From the NCBI RefSeq assembly GCF_024868665.1, contig NC_079910.1, forward strand, positions 7,412,976 through 7,476,975: a stretch of 64,000 nucleotides of DNA. Reading direction: 5' to 3'. The notes under the pieces are model-generated. The model worked only from the letters and a program-made list of their open reading frames with translations. It was not told the origin of the DNA and did not search any database. Within the stretch, counting starts at the first letter, position 1, and each line of letters begins with the position of its first letter. Source of the stretch: Triplophysa rosa (lineage: Eukaryota > Chordata > Actinopteri > Cypriniformes > Nemacheilidae). Shown piece after piece: positions 54,218 through 61,292 of the stretch. Position numbers and translations under genes: made by a program.

Positions 54218-57200
54218 AAGAATTCAAAGACATTTTTGTACCCTCACATTGTAAAATCCAGAGCATTTTTGTCACTTTTAGTGTCATTTCTGCCCCAAGC
54301 CCTTGTTTGTTTCTGACCCTTCCCTAGACTCTCCTGGTTTGTGAGGTCTCTGATCTCTCTAGTCGCATTGTTAGCGGTATAAACCAGGGACGTGTGACAA
54401 AAGCAAGCCATCGAGTCATAAAGAATTGATGGTTCAGCTGGACTGGGAGACTCGTATCCATGGCAGCAACATTAAACAGAACACCAGCGATGAGGTTACC
54501 AGGATCTCGTGGCACAAAGAGCCCTGATATTTCAGCATGTGCTCATATTTACTCAACTCTGCCTTTTTAAAGTATATCACCCTTGTGTACAAAAGCAATC
54601 TGACAACAGGCGGCCGGGCGCGCGCGACGCCACGGGAACCATGGTAACGGACAAGCCCGCACCTGCCCTGAATACTACTCTTTCAATTATAGTGGCGTGC
54701 ATTATTCACAATAAAATTACGAAGAGCACCCTACAATATTTGATTAGTGCACAGAGGCAATCTGTAAATTTGAAAACATATAGCAATTAAAATCAGTAGG
54801 TCCCTTTGTGTACGAAAAAAATATCAACCGTGATACGCGTGTGGGGTGGGGGGGAGCGGTTATACACCAGCAACAGATAGGTCGTGAAAAATGAATTTAA
54901 TATGGAAATAATTGTGTGTTTACTTTGGTTTGCAGGGTTGTGCATTATTGCTTCTCCGAATGCAGAATGTATTTATGTAAATTCCAAATTGAATAAAAGA
55001 TGTCATTGTAATAAAAGAGCACCACAGGTCTAATCTTCAAAAGGTTCTACTTTCCCAGTGTGACACTGGACTCATCTGCTCTGTCTCTCTGCATTATGCA
55101 GGCGCGGGACGGAAGCACAATGTCCTCATTACCTCATTGAGAATCCATGATGTATGTTGTCCCTGAAACCCAGGCGCGGCGAAGACGCTCTTCGCTCAAG
55201 TTAATTTTATCGCTCGTTTCTTGCAGGGTGCAAGTACAACCAAGTTAACAGCCATTTCCATTGTATCCGTGAAGGCTGTCAGTTCTCCTTCCTGCTCAAG
55301 CACCAGATGACCTCCCATGCCCGCAAACACATGAGGAGGATGATGGGGAAAAACTTCGACCGGGTTCCTTCCCAGGTGCGGCACTTTTATAAGATAGAAA
55401 GGGAACTATACTAAATGAGATCTGTTTTGCTCTGTTTTTTGCGTCATCTTTGAACGGATTTGTATCCCTTTTGTAACGGTATTTGTGTGTTCTATAGGTG
55501 CGCTCTCATGCTCATCAGGCTGAAGACATGCAGCACATGGCAGGTCTAGCGTCGTCTGGTGTGATGGGCAGCCACCCTAGTCTGACTTCAAACTTCTCCA
55601 ACATGATGGATGAAAATGATGAATATGTGGACTACACTGGTGGTGGAAGCCCGCTGGGCCTCTCCTCAGAATCCTCTAACCCAGACCGCAGTTGCAGCAG
55701 CACCCCTGTGGGCAACGATAGCTCGCCTGCAGGTGAGTCCACCTCAGCAACACAACATTAATGACTGTTAAACATTTTAAGATGCATTAGGGGCCGATCA
55801 CAAAGCATGCATTCTTGAATGTCTCAGTTTTTTCAGTGTGTCAAATTTTGTCAAATTAAAAAGAGTTCGACTTCTGTATTTCTGTGTTTTACACCGCCTA
55901 GCACGGCCGAAATAAAAAAGCACTGAATGAAACCATTGGAGGAAATCTTTAGAGATTTCTCCCGATCAAATTTCACCAGTGTTGGGTCGTTGTGTCAGTG
56001 ACCTGCGGGCTTTCGTGCTCCCCTGATATATAGTCATGTAAAATCCGCTACTCTTACTGAATTCCTTGTAGCTGCGACTCGTAAAGTAGCGACTTCATGT
56101 AGCATCAGAGCCACCAAATGTTTCCCACTGTAATGATATTTATTAAATTATAGAGCACTAAATTTGTTATATAGTCCTCCACACACACAGCTCACATTAA
56201 CACCGTCCCCATGGCGACTCTAACAGAGGCGTCCCATCTCTACTGTCATTGAACTCGGTCGCCTGCACTCAGGCAGCACAGGTTATCAGCCTTTTTCAAT
56301 GGGCTCAAAATGAAAGAAATAGCCGAAGCAGCTATCCTAAAATGTTTTTAGACTATCTGAAGATTCAGAGACATTCTTCCATAAGTTAGATTGTTTTATT
56401 GTTAGTGATTGTCAATTAAACTAACAAAATTAAGAAAAGAAATTCTCTTTAAAATGTGTTATTTCTGAATTTAAATAACCACATAATTTGACCGAAATAA
56501 TTATGATTGCTAGCATTCGTGCATGGCAAAAAACTTGAAACTCGCGGTTACCATTTTTACCATGTAAAACTGGAGAAAGTTAGCAAAACGACCACCATCG
56601 CTTACTAAATCTGAGCTTTTGCTCTTTGAATCTGGGCTCTCCTTCATTGAATTGATTTTTATGGTTTGGCTGTTTGATTTCAAATGTTATCTTCCATTCT
56701 CATCACTGTTGCTTTTGGCTGTTGTCTTGACTTTGGTTACCATTTGGCTTTCATTATTTCATTACTTGATCTCTTTCCCTTTTTCCTCCCCCACCCTTTA
56801 TGTCTCGTACCTTCCTGTGTCTGTCTTTCACCATCCTTCCGTGGCACTGTGTCTCTGTAGGACCAGGCTGTCAGGTCCCTGCCACCACTACCTCTGCCGA
56901 TACTCCTCCTTCTTCTCAGTCTGCACCGCTTCCTCCACCTTCTCATCAGCCCGCGCTCCAGAGTCAGCCTCCATGTCTCTCCTCGGCTCTTCTCCGGCCG
57001 CCACTCCCTTCGCTTCCATACCTTATCTCCCCATCCTGTCTGTCATACTCTCTGCTCAGCGCCTCTCTCGGAGCCAGTAGGAGTGTTGTCATGCCAACCA
57101 ACACACCAGCTTTCAGCCCCATCATTCCTACTTCGTCTTCGGTAAAAAATGACGTCCCTATAGTGCAGGACGCTGCAGGTACTTATCCCGTCTCCACCCG

Positions 57201-59175
57201 AACACTGCAGCTCTAGTCTAACTGTAGTTTGGGTTAGGGATTTTAAAAAGTTGATGTAAGAATAAACGCCTTTCTTTAAAGACCCCATGAACAAACTTTT
57301 GAGACTTTTCTAGGCTAACCATTAGTAAAGATTACATATTATGTAGATATACTGTATGTATTTCATATTGGCAGTGTTTTTCTTTTGGGAAAATATAAGA
57401 AATTCCGACAGCATACCACATCAAACACATCAGCACAGGAAAGAAAACTGTGCTTGTTTCATGGGGACTTTAAGAATATTGTCTAGTTTAAAAAATGTTA
57501 CATATGCAATTTAGTAACAAACAAGCCAATAAATTGCTTTTGGTCACATTCAGTACATTGCACACTGCCATTGTGTCCACAGTTTAAAATGCTGTCCATT
57601 AGTAGCCTGCTGTAAAGGGCTAGTTTAATCTTGCCAGAGTTTAATAGAGTCATGTGATTCCTGCTGGCCAGTACGGAGTGCACATCATTAGCACTGACCT
57701 CAGGCTTATTGGAGAAAATCCCGCTCTCCCATAAAGCCAGGTGTACAGTAGTATACCTATGCGTGGCACGTTAAAATGTCACCGGTACATTATACAAATG
57801 ACACTGGCCTGTTTATAGCATGGAATCACATCCTAGCACATGACTGTAGGAGGGGACGTTACGTGTAGCTTTGATAGAGCACGTGTCTCCTGCTTTTGCA
57901 GAATTGCTACTTGACATCTAACCTGCAAACGCCTTTTTACCAACAGGTAACACCATCTCTATTCCCACGGCAACTGGCTCCAAGAAACGTTTCTGGATCA
58001 TCGAAGACATGTCACCCTTCGGCAAGCGTCGCAAGACTGCCTCATCTCGCAAGATGCTGGACGAAGGCATGATGCTGGAGGGCTTCCGCCGCTACGACCT
58101 CTACGAGGACTGCAAAGACACGTCCTGCCAGTTCTCTCTGAAGGTCACCCACTACCACTGCACGAGGGAGAACTGCGGCTACAAGTTCTGCGGACGCACC
58201 CACATGTACAAACACGCCCAGCACCACGACCGCGTGGACAACCTGGTCCTGGACGACTTCAAGCGCTTCAAGTCATCACTGTGCTGCAACTTTCCAGACT
58301 GCCAGTTCTCTGGAAACAGCACCCATTTCCATTGCCTGCGCTGCGGCTTCCGCTGCACGGACAGCACCAAGGTCACGGCGCACCGAAAGCACCACGGCAA
58401 GCAGGACGTAATCAGCGCTGCCGGATTCTGTCAGTTCAGCTCCAGCGTCGACTGCGAAGTAGCCGACTGCAAGTACAAGCTCAAGTGTTCGCATTTCCAC
58501 TGCACTTACCCGGAGTGCAAGCACACAGTGGTAGGGATGTCCCAGATGGACTCCCACAAGCGCAAGCATGAGAAGCAGGAGCGTGGTGAGCTGCCGTCTG
58601 TGTCCCCCAACCGGGATGGCAACCACCACCATCCAGGCCTAGCTGTGCCCCCAGTGTCCATGAACCTGCCCCTGACCTCACCCGGCACGCCGGGGCTGAC
58701 CTACAACAATGTGGCCATGTACCTTCCTTCGACTGGGAGCGCCGGTGAGTATGAGCATCCTGCAGTGAACCTCGACAGCTCTCTGAACCTGGGAACGGAC
58801 ACCAACAGCTCGCTGTTCTTCCTGAAAAATGCTGCTGGATTGGGTCTCTGCGACTCCATGGACCTGAGCAAGAAGATGCATCGGGAACCACTGTCCCTGA
58901 TCCCTGGCCCCGCTACCTCGATGGGCCTGACCAATCCTCATGACGACACTACCGGCACATCTGGAGATCCAGAAGATGACCTGTCCGCTGAGGAAGAGCC
59001 GATAGCCGAGGAGGACGATGACGATGATGAGGAAGAAGACGAGGAACAGGAGGAGGACATGAACACAGACTCGTACGAAGATTCCATGCCGGACAATGGC
59101 GAGAGTTTTAATGCTTCCATGAACCACACCGAGACTTCCCGACTGGATAAGGAGGAGCGGGAGACTGAGCCCTAA
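28493..59175 (+). CDS. casz1: casz1 (castor zinc finger 1), whole coding span, 17 constitutive exons
   Basis: This is the vertebrate Castor transcription factor, a nuclear DNA-binding protein that represses or activates genes in neural, retinal, cardiac and vascular development. The join is 28493-29059, 34367-35237, 36078-36143, 38573-38663, 42451-42615, 44083-44255, 44342-45210, 48351-48483, 49076-49139, 49842-50005, 50700-50822, 51012-51329, 51481-51679, 52718-52889, 55227-55375, 55498-55732 and 57947-59175. All introns are GT...AG and phases agree at every junction. Counted from ATG 28537 the product has 1,847 residues, against about 1,760 in human. It has 11 divergent fingers at about residues 509-532, 570-592, 629-651, 687-709, 1061-1083, 1205-1227, 1265-1287, 1323-1345, 1510-1532, 1568-1588 and 1624-1646. 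Most are CX4C...HX3H; finger 10 is CX2C. Most have an extra Cys pair 10-20 residues upstream. Exon 1 opens with two bases of a split codon and is open and CASZ1-like before ATG 28537, so a short upstream coding exon is expected and the true N-terminus may be longer. Confidence 0.96.
30796..31213. mobile_element. hairpin-forming inverted-repeat element (418 bp)
   Basis: The outer ends CACTCTTAAAAAAATAGTGC and CACCATTTTTTTTAGAGTG are inverted repeats. Inside, 30924-30987 and 31056-31119 are near-perfect inverted arms of about 64 bp separated by about 70 nt. A 20-bp perfect palindrome, GAGGTGCTATATAGCACCTC, sits at 30922-30941. CTCGTAATCATAGGGGA occurs twice. It is flanked by TAT on both sides, compatible with a TA or TAT target duplication. 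The superfamily is not clear to me. Confidence 0.85.
32137..32405. mobile_element. short inverted-repeat element
   Basis: The left end GGCGGTTCACCCCCAAAATAA and the right end TTATTTTGGGTGAACCGTC are inverted repeats. The termini resemble those of the elements at 20532 and 53811 (TTCACCC...GGGTGAA), but the interior differs. No coding capacity. Confidence 0.7.
34367..35237 (+). CDS. casz1: casz1 exon 2 (SKYD-repeat region)
   Basis: The acceptor is TTCTTTGTAG and the donor is TCAA|GTAAGA. The exon encodes residues of about 175-465. It begins [18 protein letters not shown] and continues with [20 protein letters not shown], both close to mammalian CASZ1. It carries four degenerate copies of an R-x-SKY(D/E) unit ending in (K/P)GE or PGK, at 34540-34593, 34786-34833, 34867-34926 and 34975-35028. 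The fourth copy is preceded by GKVGRPSK, which resembles an AT-hook core. The distal part is Pro/Thr/Gly-rich and ends with the conserved [13 protein letters not shown]. There are no zinc fingers here. Confidence 0.95.
35238..36077 (+). other. casz1 intron 2
   Basis: The intron is 840 nt with a CA microsatellite at 35472-35507 and a long T/C tract before the acceptor. Nothing else was seen. Confidence 0.9.
35472..35507. repeat. (CA)n microsatellite
   Basis: Eighteen CA units, uninterrupted. Confidence 0.95.
36078..36143 (+). CDS. casz1: casz1 exon 3 (66 nt)
   Basis: This small exon has the acceptor GTGATAG behind a long pyrimidine tract and the donor CCAG|GTATGC. It starts with one base completing the Lys codon and encodes [20 protein letters not shown] before the split Arg codon. 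It links the SKYD region to the first zinc finger. Its length is a multiple of three, so skipping would keep the frame. Confidence 0.93.
36144..38572 (+). other. casz1 intron 3
   Basis: The intron is 2.4 kb. The part from about 37330 to 38350 is richer in unique, non-repetitive, mixed-composition sequence than neighbouring introns (for example 37380-37660 and 37740-38160) and has no coding frame. It looks like a candidate conserved regulatory block, judged by appearance only. Confidence 0.7.
38573..38663 (+). CDS. casz1: casz1 exon 4 (start of zinc finger 1)
   Basis: The acceptor is GTTTGTAG and the donor is TCAG|GTGAGT. It encodes [20 protein letters not shown] and then [10 protein letters not shown]. 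The first Cys pair (residues 494 and 499) is the accessory pair typical of Castor fingers. Cys509 and Cys514 are the zinc-binding pair of finger 1, whose His pair lies in the next exon. The exon ends in phase 0. Confidence 0.95.
38900..39010 (-). mobile_element. probable 3' end of a truncated LINE or SINE with (TAATC)n tail
   Basis: A perfect (GATTA)n run at 38900-38946 is followed by CAACTTTATTGTCATTACAC and ATGTACAAGTACAAGG. On the minus strand this reads as an AATAAAGTTG-type 3' end with a pentanucleotide tail, the usual look of short fish retroelement ends. The family is not assigned. Confidence 0.6.
39982..40742. mobile_element. non-autonomous hAT-type DNA transposon (761 bp)
   Basis: The element begins TAGGGCTGTGC and ends GCCAGCCCTA. 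It is flanked by a perfect 8-bp duplication, CAGTTGAC (39974-39981 and 40743-40750). Near both ends are runs of ATCGATA/TATCGTAT motifs, typical of one class of fish hAT elements. No transposase frame is present. A stretch at 40440-40500 (ending CACAGTTTGAGAACCC) resembles the terminus of the other hAT element at 15464 and may be a nested fragment. Confidence 0.88.
42451..42615 (+). CDS. casz1: casz1 exon 5 (finger 1 end, finger 2 start)
   Basis: The acceptor is TTTTGACAG and the donor is TGCAG|GTAAAC. The 165-nt symmetric phase-0 exon encodes 55 residues: [20 protein letters not shown] (His528 and His532 complete finger 1), then the conserved [20 protein letters not shown] and the STHYHCMQ start of finger 2. 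Residue content is almost identical to the mammalian protein. Confidence 0.95.
42616..44082 (+). other. casz1 intron 5
   Basis: The intron is 1.47 kb, AT-rich, with no repeat or exon recognised. Confidence 0.9.
44083..44255 (+). CDS. casz1: casz1 exon 6 (finger 2 end, finger 3 start)
   Basis: The acceptor is CTGTCTGTCAG and the donor is TGCAG|GTGACT. It encodes [20 protein letters not shown], which finishes finger 2, then the inter-finger segment [20 protein letters not shown] and the THFHC start of finger 3. The last Arg codon is split by the 86-nt intron that follows. Confidence 0.95.
44342..45210 (+). CDS. casz1: casz1 exon 7 (fingers 3-4 and Ser/Thr/Pro linker)
   Basis: The acceptor is TCCCGCTTCAG and the donor is GATGCAG|GTGAGT. 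The first 240 nt complete finger 3 ([18 protein letters not shown]) and all of finger 4 (Cys687, Cys692, His705, His709), closing with [14 protein letters not shown]. The rest is a linker of about 200 residues rich in Ser, Thr, Ala and Pro. It includes the conserved [20 protein letters not shown] and [16 protein letters not shown] motifs. Read-through of the donor would add GEFMSLSPN... and stop at 45264-45266. Confidence 0.94.
45389..45418. repeat. (CT)n microsatellite
   Basis: Fifteen CT units, 0.18 kb past the exon 7 donor. Confidence 0.95.
45864..45951. repeat. 88-bp alternating purine-pyrimidine tract (TG/GC)n
   Basis: Every base from 45864 to 45951 alternates pyrimidine and purine, made mostly of TG with an internal run of GC (about 45906-45916) and CATACATG near the end. 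Such tracts favour left-handed Z-DNA. Confidence 0.95.
48351..48483 (+). CDS. casz1: casz1 exon 8 (VKQE and DLSKK motifs)
   Basis: The acceptor is TTCTTCTCCTCAG and the donor is CACAG|GTATCC. It encodes about 44 linker residues with no finger. Two short motifs stand out: VKQEP at 48395-48409, which fits the SUMO acceptor consensus and matches a VKPEP site in mammals, and LDLSKK at 48458-48475, which resembles a CtBP-type DLS motif. The surrounding [14 protein letters not shown] is close to the mammalian EASQDRSLDL stretch. Both functions are inferred from motif only. Confidence 0.9.
48484..49075 (+). other. casz1 intron 8
   Basis: The intron is 592 nt and contains the tRNA-derived SINE-like fragment at 48677-48802. 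The rest is AT-rich. Confidence 0.88.
48677..48802 (-). mobile_element. tRNA-derived SINE-like fragment
   Basis: On the minus strand an A-box-like segment, GCAGCGCAACTGGTAGGG (48775-48792), is followed by a B box, GGTTCGAATCC (48737-48747), at tRNA-like spacing. The far end contains ATCTGCCAAGCGAATAAATG, a widespread fish repeat end. No tRNA cloverleaf or CCA-type end could be drawn, so it is a retroelement relic rather than a tRNA gene. Confidence 0.65.
49076..49139 (+). CDS. casz1: casz1 exon 9 (64 nt)
   Basis: The acceptor is GCATGTTTCAG and the donor is AATAAG|GTAAGA. It begins with one base completing Ser and encodes [20 protein letters not shown] plus Lys. This matches the mammalian NESNGH...[10 protein letters not shown] segment. 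It is too short to appear as a long reading frame and was found by phase and similarity. Confidence 0.88.
49140..49841 (+). other. casz1 intron 9
   Basis: The intron is 702 nt with a CT microsatellite at 49681-49706. Nothing else was recognised. Confidence 0.88.
49681..49706. repeat. (CT)n microsatellite
   Basis: Thirteen CT units. Confidence 0.95.
49842..50005 (+). CDS. casz1: casz1 exon 10 (linker before finger 5)
   Basis: The acceptor is CATCTGTGCAG and the donor is CACAG|GTGTCT, a weaker donor. It encodes [20 protein letters not shown] and later [16 protein letters not shown], corresponding to the mammalian KLAEPWKVYLRR just before finger 5. It ends on a split Arg codon. The middle is less conserved than the finger exons. 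Confidence 0.9.
50006..50699 (+). other. casz1 intron 10
   Basis: The intron is 694 nt, AT-rich in its first half. No repeat or exon was recognised. Confidence 0.88.
50700..50822 (+). CDS. casz1: casz1 exon 11 (zinc finger 5)
   Basis: The acceptor is TGTTTTCAG and the donor is GCCAA|GTGAGT. It encodes [20 protein letters not shown] and then [20 protein letters not shown]. The accessory Cys pair is 1047/1051, the zinc-binding Cys pair is 1061/1066 and the first His is 1079. The second His (1083) is in the next exon. This is the isolated central finger of the family. Confidence 0.95.
51012..51329 (+). CDS. casz1: casz1 exon 12 (Pro/Ser linker; end of short isoform)
   Basis: The acceptor is CTGTCATTAG and the donor is GACAA|GTGAGT. 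After completing finger 5 (NFH) it encodes about 100 Pro/Ser/Ala-rich residues and ends with [17 protein letters not shown], a segment nearly identical to mammalian CASZ1. If the donor is not used, the frame reads Asp-Lys and then TGA at 51331-51333, which gives a protein of 1,187 residues from ATG 28537. The exon is 318 nt long. Confidence 0.94.
51328..51352 (+). promoter_or_regulatory. casz1: read-through stop and intronic poly(A) signal for a short casz1 isoform
   Basis: The codon split by the intron-12 donor reads AAG when the intron is retained, and the next triplet, inside the GTGAGT donor itself, is TGA (51331-51333). A canonical AATAAA lies at 51347-51352, 14 nt after the stop. A transcript ending in this intron would encode fingers 1-5 only. 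Mammalian CASZ1b is also a short form that keeps the N-terminal fingers. That the fish site is used is inferred. Confidence 0.6.
51481..51679 (+). CDS. casz1: casz1 exon 13 (zinc finger 6)
   Basis: The acceptor is TTTATCCCTCAG and the donor is ACCAG|GTGAGC. It encodes [20 protein letters not shown], then [20 protein letters not shown] and [18 protein letters not shown]. Finger 6 uses Cys1205, Cys1210, His1223 and His1227. The intron before it is only 151 nt and carries a poly(A) signal, listed separately. Confidence 0.95.
51680..52717 (+). other. casz1 intron 13
   Basis: The intron is 1.04 kb and contains copy 2 of the CTAGCAACC-type dispersed repeat (51809-51890). No exon-like sequence was found. 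Confidence 0.9.
51809..51890 (+). repeat. dispersed repeat with CTAGCAACC units, copy 2
   Basis: Contains TTGACTTGGGCCAGTAAACG and then ACCTAGAACACCTTAGCAAC. It is the same motif series as 4470-4540 in the opposite orientation. Confidence 0.6.
52718..52889 (+). CDS. casz1: casz1 exon 14 (zinc finger 7)
   Basis: The acceptor is GGTTTTTCACAG and the donor is ACTTG|GTAAGA. It encodes [20 protein letters not shown] and [20 protein letters not shown], then [14 protein letters not shown]. Finger 7 uses Cys1265, Cys1270, His1283 and His1287. It ends in phase 1 inside the Gly codon before the finger 8 accessory Cys. Confidence 0.95.
53811..54067. mobile_element. short inverted-repeat element, Angel-like, near-complete (257 bp)
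   Basis: The left end TTAAAGGGACAATTCATCCG and the right end GGGTGAACTGTCCCTTTAA are inverted repeats. Inner parts (TTTTCAGAACACAAAAGAAG and CTTCTTTTGCGTTTTACAGA) also mirror each other, so most of the element can fold back. The TTAA at each end could be part of the element or a duplicated target. It is the best-preserved of the three related copies. Confidence 0.85.
54177..54214. repeat. (TA)n microsatellite
   Basis: Nineteen TA units, a likely site of length variation. Confidence 0.95.
55227..55375 (+). CDS. casz1: casz1 exon 15 (zinc finger 8)
   Basis: The acceptor is CGTTTCTTGCAG and the donor is CCCAG|GTGCGG. It encodes [20 protein letters not shown] and [20 protein letters not shown]. 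Finger 8 uses Cys1323, Cys1328, His1341 and His1345. The basic run after the finger is conserved in mammals. Confidence 0.95.
55498..55732 (+). CDS. casz1: casz1 exon 16 (Ser-rich linker)
   Basis: The acceptor is GTGTTCTATAG and the donor is CTGCAG|GTGAGT. It encodes about 78 residues, first a His/Met-rich segment less like mammals, then [20 protein letters not shown] and [20 protein letters not shown], matching the mammalian DECMDYTG and [13 protein letters not shown] segments. It ends in phase 1, compatible with both exon 17 and the possible extra exon at 56861. Confidence 0.92.
55733..57946 (+). other. casz1 intron 16, containing the possible extra exon
   Basis: The intron is 2.2 kb when the segment 56861-57178 is skipped. 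With that exon it becomes two introns of 1,128 and 768 nt. The first part is AT-rich, and the stretch 56690-56860 is pyrimidine-rich and leads into the candidate acceptor. Confidence 0.8.
56861..57178 (+). CDS. casz1: possible extra or cassette exon of casz1 (106 residues)
   Basis: The segment is bounded by a strong acceptor (pyrimidine tract then CTCTGTAG) and a donor (GACGCTGCAG|GTACTT). It is 318 nt, a multiple of three, and open in the one frame that joins phase-1 exon 16 to phase-1 exon 17. It would insert [20 protein letters not shown]..., Ser/Pro/Thr-rich, ending [13 protein letters not shown]. There is no finger and no recognised domain. The mammalian protein I know joins the flanking exons directly, so this may be fish-specific, alternative or simply absent from the reference isoform. 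Pyrimidine-rich DNA often stays open in several frames, and another frame is open here too, so the reading frame alone is weak evidence. The matching borders and phases carry the call. Confidence 0.55.
57947..59175 (+). CDS. casz1: casz1 exon 17, last coding exon (fingers 9-11, acidic tail, stop)
   Basis: The acceptor is TTTTTACCAACAG and the stop is TAA at 59173-59175. It begins [20 protein letters not shown], then the basic motif [11 protein letters not shown], likely a nuclear import signal. Fingers 9 (Cys1510 to His1532), 10 (Cys1568 to His1588, CX2C spacing) and 11 (Cys1624 to His1646) follow, each with an upstream Cys pair, ending [13 protein letters not shown]. The region after the fingers contains NLDSSLNLG, a second MDLSKK motif (58858-58875) and, at about residues 1782-1813, a run dominated by Asp and Glu. 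The finger part is almost identical to mammals while the tail is looser. Confidence 0.96.
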
Positions 59176-61261
59176 TCTATGCTGTAGAAGAAGAACTATG
59201 AATTCCCTGAACAAACGCAAGTTTGAGTGGCCTCATTTATCATGCTTAGAGACGCTGCAGATGACAGGCAAACAAGTAACTACACAAGAAAAGTGAAGGC
59301 CCAAAATGATTTATTATGATGTTTACAAGATGACCAACATTATTAATTTAATTATGCATTAAAAAATGAACAGAAATAGACAGACGAGGCCCTCTTTTAC
59401 ACATGGGTGGCTATGTAAACCTTTTCCTACACATCAGTCTTTTGTGTGTGTGCATGTTTGACTTTAATTTATTCAATTTCATTTGTTACTTTTTGTGTGT
59501 GGATAAAAATAAGGAAAAAACAATCTCTCTATATATGAATATCTATATAAAGTAGACGTGTGGATGTTAATGTACATTTTAATTGCAGTCACTGGGTCGC
59601 AGGACCCTCGTACCACTGGAGTGGTACAGGAAATATTTTACAAAAGAATGTCGCTGACAATAACTGATTTAGAAACATCTTGTGTCATTTTTAATAATAT
59701 TGAAGTGCAGCGGCCTGCGCCAGTTCTTTGATGCTCCTCAGTTTATCAGTTGATTCTGTTTTTATTATTTACAATTCTCACAGTTCTCACTTAAACCTGC
59801 TATCATGGTCTGTGATGTCATAGGCTCAATTCCACATGGACGTTCACCTCTTTAGGACAAACAGTAACCAGTGACTGCAAAGCTCGAGGCCATATGAACG
59901 CAGCTCACCAAATTTTCTCAACGAGGACCCGTTTGGCATTGCATATTCATAGCGCACTTTTGTATAGATGAAAGCTCAAGCTTCTATTTAAGAAATGTTG
60001 TTGTCTTTTACACAATTGCATTACTATGGCTTTTTCGTTTGTTTGTTTTTGCATTATTTTGTAATTGCACAGGCATGACCGGATGACGTGAAAGTGTTTC
60101 ACTGTAAATGGGTTCTTTTGCGATGACGGGGGCGAGCAGCCCCCTGTGTTTTGGAAAGTTTTTAATGTGATGATGGTGCTACTGCCCAGGATGAATGGGA
60201 GAAGATTACAGCTATGTCATTTTTTGAGTTTTTCTCCTCCACAAAATAGACGTACTCAAGTATCCATCAAACACAAAGCAGGAGACAAGTGTCTCGGAAT
60301 GTAGGGAAAAAACAAGACTTTTGTAGGTGTTATTTTTCCTCTTCCCTTCACTGTTTCTGTAGCATGAAAAAACTGTTGTAACGAAGTCGGAGGATGGAGA
60401 CTGGCTTTTTGAAGCTTCTTTTTTTCAGAAGCCTCATATATCTATTTCTAAAATGGGAAGAAACGTGGGGAGAGACTCTTAGTTTTTCTAAGAGGGCTGA
60501 ATGGAGGACTGACATCACAGAAACACCGTGATGAATGCTGGTGATGGAAAGTGTGTGATTTTATGAATTGTACAGACAGAAAACAATGTTTCAAGCTTTC
60601 ATTTTCTCATTACAACAGATGTGGTTTCACTCCAACAATGACACGTTATTTAATATTTATGTGACCTTGCGATGAGAAAATTCTAGGGTGTTTTTGCACT
60701 TTTTAGGTTCATTTTTACCTTTTGAAATGATATTTTATCTTTTAACAGGGAATTTGCTTTATAATGTTGCTTAGTTCACTTTGCTTTGATGCACAAATAG
60801 TCTTCAGTGTGATGAAGATTCTGTTGCTCTGTGTTTTATTTAAGGAGAAAAAAAGGAAAAAAAAGGTTTCTTTGCTTCCAAGATTGAATGATTTCAACGT
60901 GAGACAGGCATGCTAGGACCTGGCCTGCCAAACGCATAACACTAATGATGACTGTAATTTATATGAATTCTATACAGAGGAAATAATTGCAGTGCTCCGC
61001 TCCAAATTACACACAAAAAAGAGAGAATGAATTTTGTTTGCTTGGCCTCTCTTGAATATAACAAGAAAAAAATGAGGCAAGGAAATTACGATTAATTGTT
61101 TCCTAAACGTGGCTTTGAAGAACTATCATTATATAGGAAACTAAATGTGTAGATGAATATCTTCGAAATATTGTTTCAGGAGGGAAAAGGTTGTATAGTA
61201 TTTTCTTCTGTAAAAACTATATATGAACAAAAATGCTCTTTGATTAAAAGCTTCCTTTAAA

Positions 61262-61292
61262 AATAAAATAAAAAGGAGAAATAAAGAATAAA
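61262..61292 (+). terminator. proximal poly(A) signal cluster of casz1
   Basis: Four AATAAA hexamers lie within 31 nt, at 61262, 61267, 61280 and 61287, in an A-rich stretch about 2.1 kb after the stop codon. A G/T-rich stretch follows (around 61320-61385: TTGCTTGTATGTATGTGCGTGTG), as expected of a downstream element. Confidence 0.65.

Larger units (their letters stand above)
52890..55226 (+). other. casz1 intron 14
   Basis: The intron is 2.3 kb with an inverted-repeat element (53811-54067) and a TA microsatellite (54177-54214). No exon was found. Confidence 0.9.

Noticed and set aside
56619..57080. Alternative plus-strand frame across the candidate cassette exon
   Set aside because: It does not match the phase of the flanking exons and would end at a stop before the donor; pyrimidine-rich DNA explains why it is open.
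58276..59220. Several long minus-strand frames over casz1 exon 17
   Set aside because: Antisense shadows of a GC-rich coding exon; the plus frame encodes three clear zinc fingers.
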